Of a stretch of 64,000 bases of DNA, positions 49,801 through 58,211 are shown piece by piece. The notes under the pieces were generated by a model. The model had not been told where the DNA came from and made no database searches. It saw only the letters and a program-made list of their open reading frames with translations. How positions within the stretch are numbered: position 1 is the stretch's first letter; every line of letters starts with the position of its first letter. This DNA comes from Amia ocellicauda (lineage: Eukaryota > Chordata > Actinopteri > Amiiformes > Amiidae). Made by a program: the position numbers and the translations under genes. The stretch lies in the NCBI RefSeq assembly GCF_036373705.1, contig NC_089850.1, forward strand, positions 34,520,233-34,584,232, in the 5' to 3' direction.

Positions 49801-51466
49801 AAGCAGCGAGATATGAAAGAGGTGTGACAGTGCAGCATTGTACAGCACAGGGTGGCGTGCATAGCCAGGGCTGGACTCACTGAGCATGCCGCGGTAGTTG
49901 AGGTCCATGTCCCGGCTCTCGGAGCGGGTCTTGATGGCGTCCAGCAGGGCGTCAGGGGAGAGGAGGCTGGAGGGCCGCACCACGTTCAGCAGCTCGGCCA
50001 GCGTCATCAGGGGCAGCCGCACCGCCGCCATCACCTCGGCCACCACGGCAGGCTCCTCACCGTTCTGACGCACCCAGCGGCTCAGCGCCTGGAAGATCTC
50101 GCGCTCCGGTGCCGCAAACGAGTCCCGGCGCACCACCGTCAGCAGAGCAGACTGGAGAGAGCCGGGTGGGGGGGGGAGAGACACAGATACTTACTTCCAC
50201 GTTTTCCCGCAAAACAATCAAATACATTTTTTAATTCCACGGATGCTGAAGAAGTGTTTGCATATAAGTTTACACAAAACAAATTAACAGCAGGAAAAAT
50301 GTGTTAAATTTTCTTAAATGTAATTACAAACTTAACGTGGCCCATTAAATTGTGTTCCTTACATAAGCTGTCACTTTTCTCTCTAAATTAAGCACTTGTT
50401 GTACAGCTTAAAGGGATTTTATAATTGATTTGTTGATTCCTGGTAATAAATGATTTACACTGAATACAAAGTATTATTAACAAAAGTATTAAATTAATGT
50501 TAGGATGTGGCTTAATGAGGAGATATATTAGGTTCTTGTGGCTGGAGGACAGAATTACAATTGAAAAATAAATCACGGCAAATGCAAGACCCTAATTTGA
50601 CGGAAGTGCACTGTAATGTAATCTTTTATTGAGCTTGCACTGCTTCATAATGTAATCCCCGTCCCTTGTGCCCCTCCAACCCTCGCCCCTTGACCCCTAG
50701 GTGCCCACTGACCTTGGACAGGGACAGGAAGCCGTCACTGGCCAGCACTTCGGGGGCGTGGCGGTCGATGTAGGAGCAGCAGGCCGCACCGAGCGTGTGC
50801 AGGCAGTACAGGCTGGCCACGTCGAACACCAGGCACACGTTGTGGGTGTGCAGCACCGTGCGCAGGAACTCAGAGGTGGAGTCCTCGAGTGGCTGGAGGC
50901 CGTAGCGGTGCGCGAGGCCCAGGAAGTCCAGCAGGACCTCCTCACGGGCCGAGCTCAGGCTGGCCCGGCCCGTGTACAGGTACTGCAGCAGCATGGAGAA
51001 GGACTCCGCCCGCGTCTCCTCCAGACACACCTCCGACTGGGGCTGGGACTCCTTCATGCCACCGTACAGCAGCGCTCTGAAGAGAGAGAAGGGAGAGTGA
51101 AGGGCAGATTAGTCTCTCAGGCTCAGGTGTCCATCTCATTGTTTCACTAAGGCTCAAATCTCACTCTCTTTCTCTCTGTATATCTGTTTCAATCTCTCAC
51201 TCAGTGCACCAGTGTCTCAATCTTTTAGTGTCAGCCTCCAACTAACTAACTAGCTAACTAACACACTCACTCACACCATACCTGAAGTAGTGGCAGCGCG
51301 CGGCCAGGATGACCCTGTGGGCGGGGAACCGCTTCTCCTCCACGATGAAGGTGACGTCGCTGTAGTCCTCACCTGGCACCAGCGCACCCAGCTGCTCCGA
51401 CAGCAGGTGAACATGGTCGATCTCTGACACTGAGGCCAGTGGCCGCAGAGGGTGGCTGTTACTCAT
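46642..51466 (-). CDS. btbd9: BTBD9, BTB/BACK/discoidin-domain protein, complete
   Basis: Ten coding exons (minus strand, 5' to 3'): 51466-51282, 51076-50713, 50151-49881, 49781-49562, 49106-48987, 48382-48273, 48111-47922, 47696-47589, 47409-47331 and 46917-46642. Phases agree throughout and give 640 residues (human 612). The order is N-terminal MSNSHPLRP, a BTB domain (about 35-135, with DVTFIVEEKRFPAHRVILAA), BACK (about 140-240), then two F5/8-type C (discoidin-like) domains (about 270-410 and 420-555), each with a GTHNT motif. BTB-BACK proteins are CUL3 ubiquitin-ligase adaptors. BTBD9 is linked to restless legs syndrome, synaptic function and iron handling. The C-terminal tail differs from human: a pure CAG tract encodes Q583-Q594, followed by Pro/Ser-rich sequence. 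All introns are 99-604 bases, far shorter than in mammals. Intron 3 (99 bases) has no stop in frame. Confidence 0.96.
46783..46818 (-). repeat. (CAG)12 coding repeat in btbd9
   Basis: Twelve pure CAG codons (CTG on the plus strand) encode Gln583-594 in the last btbd9 exon. They are followed by CCG CAG CAG CCG CAG. The uninterrupted tract is a candidate for length polymorphism. It lies in the poorly conserved tail after the second discoidin-like domain. Confidence 0.95.
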
Positions 51467-51494
51467 TGCCACAGCCAGGGGGCACACTGCACAT
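51282..51494 (-). other. btbd9 mRNA exon 2 (5' UTR plus start)
   Basis: The acceptor CCTGGCAG ends at 51495, so the start-codon exon carries 28 bases of 5' UTR before the ATG at 51466-51464. The upstream noncoding exon is inferred at about 52411-52600. Confidence 0.6.
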
Positions 51495-51814
51495 CTGCCA
51501 GGGCACAGACCAGACACAGAGGGAGAGAGAGACAGACAAGAGATTCAGATCAATAACTCCCACCACCTCCACACACGATTGCTATGCTATATTCATAATC
51601 TACTCAAATGTCCTGGTTGTATTAAAAACCCAGAGAGCTGGAGTCCCGCAGCCAGAGACGGGGGAGATTGAATCCGGACGACCTCCCTCTCCTACCAGCC
51701 CAGCCCACAACACACCACAGCGGCACTACAGTCCCTACACACCCCCTCACACAGCTCTGCAACTTCTGAAAGAGACCACACTGTCGTATATAGACAGTCA
51801 CTGACCCCCCCATC

Positions 51815-51851
51815 ACACACACACACACACACAGATACAGATACAGATACA

Positions 51852-51889
<38 letters not shown>

Positions 51890-51955
51890 TACAGATACAG
51901 ACACACACACACACACAGATACAGACACACACACACACACACACACACAGATACA

Positions 51956-52008
<53 letters not shown>

Positions 52009-52013
52009 ATACA

Positions 52014-52066
<53 letters not shown>
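51815..52066 (+). repeat. complex (CA)n / (CAGATA)n microsatellite cluster
   Basis: About 250 bases of CA runs are interrupted at least five times by CAGATACAGATACAGA-like blocks. It lies in the 5' UTR intron of btbd9. The long Val/Cys-rich frames across it are artefacts. Confidence 0.95.
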
Positions 52067-52069
<3 letters not shown>

Positions 52070-52410
52070 GCACCAGTCGCCAGTAACAATGCCGGCCGGG
52101 TCAGTGCTGTGCCCGTCGATCAGTACATTAGGTACGGTCATGTCTGTTGGCACGGTGAGCTGTGTCTGGATAATGTTGCCACTGTGCATTTACAGCTGCA
52201 GAAAGCCTATTTCAAATAAATGATCCGAAATATTCTTAACACATCTTACGTTAAATCAATAATGTCCTTATTCACATCGCCGACTGCTCCATCCGTATAG
52301 CGAGAGCCTGTGAGCGCGTATTCAGTGTATTAAGCGTTAGCGTCTCTAAGACATCCACTTTGGCAAATTATTATTATTATTATTATTAGAGTAGCGTCAC
52401 TGCAACATAC

Positions 52411-52690
52411 CGGTGTTCTCGGTCTGTTTCTCTGTCCTTCCCCGCCTCTCCTCCGGCCCCTCTCTCTCCGGGGATGGCCCACTGCGGTTCTGCTGCGGGC
52501 TGGGTGTCGGCGGCCCGGTCCGGAGGTGTCGGTTGTCCTGAAACCGGATTATTTCGGCGATTCCTCCTCGGAGCGAGCGCAGCACCGGAGCGCAACCCGG
52601 ATGTTGTTTAGATGTGATCGGGGGCGGAAGCGAGGCGCCTCCGTGCGGCGGGGAGGAGCGGCGGCGCTTCGGCCAATGAGAGGCGGCCTT
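52411..52690 (-). promoter_or_regulatory. btbd9 CpG-island promoter and noncoding exon 1
   Basis: A CpG-dense stretch whose minus-strand reading ends in the donor ACCG|GTATGT (exon end 52411). That donor would join the acceptor at 51495. An inverted CCAAT box (plus-strand GGCCAATGAG, 52671-52680) lies where a proximal promoter element is expected, which puts the start near 52600. No TATA box seen. Confidence 0.55.
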
Positions 52691-52699
52691 TATTGTGCG

Positions 52700-54000
52700 G
52701 GTGCTTTTCCTGTTTATCCATCGCAACTCACACTCAAGCATACCGTCATGTGCATTATTCAGCAACGGGGAAATACAACAATTACAATTAGAGAGGTTTA
52801 AATAAAGGCAATATAAACATACAGCGTAATGCAAGGAAGGCACAGTTCTGGTCACAGTCCAGTCCCAGAGGGTTCACAGGTCTCTCTGAATTAACAGCAC
52901 TTTCTGAATTGAGGGGTGTTGTTCAACTGGGAGGGGAATTAGGGATTTGAAAGCCTCAAGATACTGACACTAGGAGCACACCTGTACAGCCCTGCACTGA
53001 GATACAGACCAATGAAATGAAAGTCAGGACACCACAGCTACAGAAAATGGGCTGCAAAATCAGAGGTTTGCTTCAATATGGACTTTGTAGAGTGGGGCAA
53101 AGAATTCAACTACGAGCGTCTGACAAGCACACAAAAAGGAAAGTTGAAGATTTGTCTCAGATTTAAAGAATTGCTTTTACGGGCTGGAAGGGCTGGGAAA
53201 TAAGACTCCAGTACTGCAGTCTGTACGGGTTCCCCCTAAACATCATTCCTCACAGATCTTAACTGCCTCACCAGGGCTGAAGCAGGAACAAGGCCCTGCA
53301 GCCTTTACCACTGCCCAAACTTGATTGAATACACACACACAATCACACAAAGGGGTCTGGCCAGCCTGTACAGTTAGACCTGTTATGTAACAATCCCACT
53401 TTATTGTTCATTAGGAGAAAAGGGGCCCACTGCTTTGTTGGGCTAATGTGCTTGTGGAGGTGGGATAGGGTGATTCACACATTCACCACAGAACTGTAAC
53501 ACTGTTCTTTTATTGCCTGTGCAAACTAAGCTTCCTTTTGTAAATGATCATGCGTGGAATGAAGAAAAAAAAAAAAAAGCACACTGGAGTGATTAGGGGC
53601 AGGCAGGCAGTGTCTCTGTGGTGTGTGCTGTACTGAACTCTGTGGTGCAGTAATACAACACTGTCATCTGCTCCTCACACCCTCTGGATGGGCTCACAGC
53701 CAGCACAGCCCAGCTCCTCTTTCAACAGCCCACCCACTGAGAGACACACTCCCAGGATGGGACCAGGGAAAAGCAACCCAACCACATTCCTGTGTCCCTC
53801 GCCTGTGTGGACCCCTGCGGGATTGGCAAGAGACATTACGAGACTCCAGAAGCAGGGAGCTCTGAACTCCAGCCCTAGTTGACCGACTGACACTTACTAA
53901 ATCACGTTGTACTTCTACTCCTCCAGCATCACAGGAAATACATAATAACAGAAATAAAGCACAGAGTCCAGACAGCAGCGGTGGTGGTGTTGGTATGAGT
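52700..54000. other. spacer between glo1 3' end and btbd9 promoter
   Basis: Unique noncoding DNA with an A run near 53566. A minus-strand AATAAA at 53514-53509 could be a distal glo1 poly(A) signal. No coding exon seen. Confidence 0.5.
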
Positions 54001-54001
54001 C

Positions 54002-54007
54002 TTTACT
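54002..54007 (-). terminator. possible glo1 polyadenylation signal (AGTAAA)
   Basis: The minus strand reads AGTAAA about 400 bases after the glo1 stop. The next canonical AATAAA on this strand is at 53514-53509. Which is used cannot be told from sequence. Confidence 0.3.
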
Positions 54008-54164
54008 GTACAGCGGTGCTGCTGCAGGGCTTCAGGACAGGGTGGGGTACAGGCCAGGGCTGAGCCACACTGAGCAGCTGGATCATGGCTGGTCTACAAC
54101 ACCAGCTACAGCGCTCCACTGCTCCACAGCCTCCTTGCCCAGTGTGCAGACTGTCCTGGTTCCA

Positions 54165-54178
54165 GCTCCCCCTAGTGC
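54165..54178 (-). promoter_or_regulatory. CTCF-like motif
   Basis: On the minus strand GCACTAGGGGGAGC matches 12 of 14 core CTCF positions. It lies in the glo1 3' UTR region. Weak evidence. Confidence 0.22.
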
Positions 54179-54400
54179 AACTGGAGCAGACTGCCTGGCA
54201 CCCCCTCCCTCCCTCCACCCCTCCCTCCCTCCATCCATCCATCCTTCCTTTCCCCTTCCCTTCCCTGCCTTCTCCTCTTCTAATTCTTCTCCTCCTCCTC
54301 TTCCAGTGTGCTCTCTTTTAACAACCTATGTTCTCCTGCACCCATTTCCCCCCCCCATGCTTCCTAACCCCAATTATCCCCCCTATATTCTTCTCTCAGT

Positions 54401-56764
54401 CTACGCAGTGATGGAGACCATGTTGTTTGGGCTGAGAATCTCAATCCAGTATCCATCAGGGTCCTGTATGAATGCCAGACCTTTCATTTTACCTGAGGAA
54501 AAAATAGGGGGAGTAAGGCAATGCAGCAGTGCACAGTGCAGAACAGTGTATGGGACTGTCAGTTCAGGAGGGTGGGGGAGAGGCAGCGGTGCGTACCATC
54601 GTCTGGTTTCTTGACGAATGTCACTCCATGCTCCTCGAACATCTTACAGGCCGCGTACACATCAGGCACTGCGATCCCAATGTGGCCTGTAAGGGAGAGG
54701 GAGGTGGGGGTCAATTTATGTAACTGTACAGAGAGGTGGGGTCAGTTAAAGTCAGCCTGGGGGTCACTCACCAAAGCCGCGCGGGTCCGTGTTGCCATTG
54801 TGATACGACTGGTTCTCTTCAGACTCAGTGCCCCAGTTGCTGCAGGACAGGAGGGCAGACAGTCAGAAGGACATGCAGACCAACAGGCGTCGAGACCGTG
54901 TGTTACAGGGTAGGACACCGTTACTTACTGTGTGAGCTCGATGGTGGCTCGGCGGGAGAAGGTCCAGGCCGTTCTCTCCTTCACATCCCCGGGAATCTCC
55001 TTCTTATCCTCGTAACCCAGGAAGTACAGAGTGAAACGCATGGAGGGGAAATCAAACTTCTGCAGCAGGCTGAGGCAGAGACAGATGGACAGAGTGAGAT
55101 ACTGATCGATCGAGAGAGAGAGACAGAGAGAGAGACAGACACATGCAGAGACAGACGGTGACAAAGACTCACGTCATGCCCAGGATGCTGGTGTAGAAGT
55201 CCAATGATTTCTTTGGGTCCTTCACCCTGAGCATGGTCTGCTGCATCATGAAGTCCTGCAACAAAGACAGCCTGTCAGGGGGAAGGATTGAAGGGTTTCT
55301 ACACCACAGCCAAGCCTCAGCTACACAGACAGAAGGCACAGCTATGACAGAGCGACTGCTGCTGCAGAAGACCGGGTCCAAAATAGAGGCTGCAGTGGGC
55401 GCTCTCCTGTTTTAGAGGCCAACTGCATGTGAAAGTCAGTGACTGCGCTGCTGCTGCTCCCACTGCGCCCATTCCCTCACAGCAACGGTGCCTAACAAAC
55501 ACACCGCTCTTATGCAATAATGTCAATACAGCATTGCATACTACTGTGATCATTGTTCCGATTTCTTCTTTTTGCTTTTGTTATTATGATTTTACTGAAA
55601 AGTGACTCACATTAAAAACAATTAACTTATAACCCCATGAGGAACTTGTTTAAAAAGGCGGACATAAGTTACATCAAGTTTTCAAAACAGTTGTACGGAG
55701 TAATAAGTAATTTCAGATCCATAGTTTATAACTGGTTGAATTAGAGAGGTGATTCTCTAAAATTAAGAATATTGTACTATCTGCTAAGTGCCTGGGTTGA
55801 TTTGTCCATTACAAAATTCAACAAGTATTACTGCTATCACCCAATCTAAACCATAGCATACACTGTAGACTGTCTTTACACAACGGTGTCTGGTTATGTA
55901 AGAGACAGTATGTTGGTGTCTCACCTCTATAGTGGTGGAACAACCTTCCCACTGATGTCAAAACGGCAGAGTCTCAAGACACATCTTTTCAGACTCTACT
56001 TGTAATTTAGTCTTTCATTCTCCTGTAAGATTGCATTTATACAATGTTTTGTCATACTCTTGCCTTTGCATCTATAGCACTTGCATTGTTTATATTTCCC
56101 CTATGCTCCCTCTCCCTTAGTTCTTAACTTTGACTTAACATCTTGTCTGCACTTATCAGCTTTTACAATCCAGGATGTAAGACCTTATATATTGCATACT
56201 TTAAATTCTAAATTCTAAATTTGTAAAATGTATTATGCCTGAACTGCACTCTATTATTGTATTGCACTGTATTATTGCACTTTGTATTGCTCTGATATCA
56301 GAAATATTATTATTATTATTATTATTATAGCAAAACGTATCATCTCCTGATCACCGTATAGTCTCCGGCCTCCCGGGGCTTTTTAACCTCATGCTCACGG
56401 CTCAGCCGTCAATAAACTGACGTGGATATCTTGCGAGCGTTTTATTCCCAGTTAAAATTAGTTTTAATAAGGACGTGTACGCTGACACACTTTGCAAACC
56501 ACACATTAAGCGTCAGGTAAAATATATGCGAAAGACACAGAGACACGTATTCATGCCACGCAGACACATTTTAAATAAACAGTACTTTTCAAAACGGCAG
56601 CGTGGCCTGTCCTCCCTTCAAACTTCGCACACAGTCCCCGGGCTTGATTTCGAGCTCGGACCCGGCGCACAGTCGTCGCTCTGCGGGAGTCTCACCTTGG
56701 TTATGGGGGATGCCTCCTTGCAGCATTTTGCCACCGCGTCGTTGGAGAGCCCTTCCTCGGCCAT
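54401..56764 (-). CDS. glo1: GLO1, lactoylglutathione lyase (glyoxalase I), complete
   Basis: Glyoxalase I (EC 4.4.1.5) isomerises the hemithioacetal of methylglyoxal and glutathione to S-D-lactoylglutathione in the cytosol. It is a Zn-dependent homodimer. Six exons (minus strand): 56764-56696, 55255-55173, 55069-54929, 54839-54772, 54686-54597 and 54492-54401, all GT-AG and in phase. They give 180 residues (human 184). The metal and catalytic residues align with human numbering shifted by five: Q29 (in [12 protein letters not shown]), E95 (in ATIELTHNWG), H122 (in GHIGIAVPD) and E168 (in GYWIEIL). The substrate-loop motif [17 protein letters not shown] is intact. Only the first 20 or so residues diverge from human. 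Exon 1 lies in a CpG-rich patch. The gene lies upstream of btbd9 on the same strand, as in human. Confidence 0.96.
55256..56695 (-). other. glo1 intron 1
   Basis: A 1.44-kb intron with donor GTGAGA and acceptor TTGTTGCAG. Most of its middle is an L2-type insertion (55920-56330) in antisense orientation to glo1. The rest is AT-rich unique sequence. Confidence 0.75.
55920..56330 (+). mobile_element. L2-type LINE 3' fragment
   Basis: It begins with CTCACCTCTATAGTGGTGG, followed by a WNNLP-type reading (AACAACCTTCCCACTGATG). A long AT-rich 3' UTR follows and ends in a (TTA)n tail at 56304-56327. It is related to the copies near 29.7 and 32.2 kb and inserted in glo1 intron 1 in antisense. Confidence 0.62.
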
Positions 56765-57000
56765 GGTGCTGTGCGGGACGGGGGTCTGGGAAGTGAAGCG
56801 GGCGTACAGACAGCGACGGGCGGCGAGTCCAGGCAGAGCAAACAGGGAGCGGTGCATTCGCCCACAGGCGGATCCAGGACGGGGAGGGATCGCGGGGCAG
56901 GCGCAGAGGAATGTGCCCTGACTCGGCGGAGAGGTGTACCGTGTAGGCGGCTGCCAGGCCGAGCTGCAACTGCACAGGTAGCCTCCAGGCGCCAGAAACG
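56600..57000 (-). promoter_or_regulatory. glo1 CpG-rich promoter
   Basis: A CpG-dense patch spans the glo1 start codon (56764) and about 230 bases upstream. No TATA box is evident. The transcription start is probably between 56800 and 57000. Confidence 0.5.
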
Positions 57001-57029
57001 TCAAACCTTTGCGCACCCAGCGTGTCATC

Positions 57030-57706
57030 TCACTTGCTGCTCCCTATTGTGGCTGTTTTTGTATGTATGTATTCTTGCATCTTTAACTATCTAATTGTAA
57101 CTGCTTGTAACACTAACGGAACTTAAACAAGTGTGACTTAAACAGCACAAGTGTGTGCGCCACATTTGTTTACCCTTGTTTAAATCATCTAGAAAAATAA
57201 AATATGTATTCTGTAAAATGCATTTGTAAAAACTACGAGACCATGCTCGTACATACGATGCTCTGGGTAAGTCAGCTAAAATATACGAATATAAATGAAT
57301 AATAATGTACATGTATGCACACATGCACATACACTCAAACATGCTTAAATCTTAATCTAGGAGTATATTAAAAGAGCCGACTATGGTACTTTCATAAATT
57401 GCATTCACAAATACCATGAAGCTATTTTTAATTTGCATGTGGATTTTAATTTTTGACACTTAAGTGCAATTATGAGGTGCATGTTTTGGAGATTGATTGT
57501 AATATAGATGTTATTCCAGCTATTGGATTTGTTTTTATGCAAATGAAGTTCCTGCTAGACATGTTTTCAAAATATGAGATTGTGTCAACTAGAAATACAG
57601 TCCGTGATGACGTTTTCAAGTGTAAGTAGCAAAAACTGTACAGATAGGCTAGCTATGTTAATAATAATTTATATGTGTGTAAATAAATAGTCATCATAAA
57701 TTTTAA

Positions 57707-57747
<41 letters not shown>

Positions 57748-57820
57748 GGGAGAAAACATTTTTCCAATCTCTCATGTCTCTATCAGTTCCCTGATGCCCA
57801 AGTCTTTTGCTTGTTTTTTC
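57030..57820. other. AT-rich spacer between glo1 and the dnah8-like exon
   Basis: About 0.8 kb of AT-rich noncoding sequence with a (TA)n run at 57717-57742. Nothing coding recognised, although earlier dnah8 5' exons would be expected here if it is the head-to-head promoter region. Confidence 0.5.
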
Positions 57821-57823
57821 CAG

Positions 57824-57957
57824 GCCAGGTATAAGGAAGAGAGGGAGGCCCGCAGGGTGAAGCTGACTCCAGCACACAAGTCCATCCTGGGTATTTTAGC
57901 CACAGGCTTGCGATGGACCAGGCCACTGTGGAGGACTTCGTACTCGACACTCCATCT
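57824..57957 (+). pseudogene. dnah8: dnah8-like 5' coding exon with frameshift
   Basis: After an acceptor (TTTTTTCCAG) the frame reads ARYKEE then REARRVKLTPAHKSILGI, LATGL. It then continues one frame over as MDQATVEDFVLDTPSV. Together these align with the N-terminal region of outer-arm dynein heavy chains DNAH5/DNAH8 (DNAH5 has ...[21 protein letters not shown] by memory). The plus strand next to glo1 is where DNAH8 lies in human. The alignment leaves one codon with only two bases (CG near 57911), so a single base appears to be missing. This may be a true lesion or a sequence error, and the rest of the gene lies beyond the window. The 3' exon boundary (GTGACA at 57958) is a guess. The gene itself may well be functional, so the pseudogene type reflects the frameshift only. 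Confidence 0.55.
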
Positions 57958-58211
57958 GTGACAGCTGTGTCATGATAGATGTGTGTCTTAAAGAGCTGTC
58001 TAATCTGAATGATGCCTAGAGGTTGACACTTCATCAATTTATTAATATGTTTACATACTGCCTTTTCATGGTGAGCACCATCTCAGACTGCTGAAGCAGA
58101 TTCTTGTACACCATGTTCATTTCACATACATTTAAAATATCGAGTAAGAAGTGTTTTTTTTAGCACATTCCACATTTAATTTAGCCATCTACACAGCACA
58201 TGGTTGAAGTT

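Noticed and set aside
49411..50184. 257-codon single-exon gene
   Set aside because: It is btbd9 exons 3 and 4 joined by the stop-free intron 3 and read past the exon 4 donor. It is part of btbd9 and not a separate gene.
51622..52189. Val/Cys-rich open frames of 146-165 codons
   Set aside because: They are translations of the CA/CAGATA microsatellite in the btbd9 5' UTR intron.
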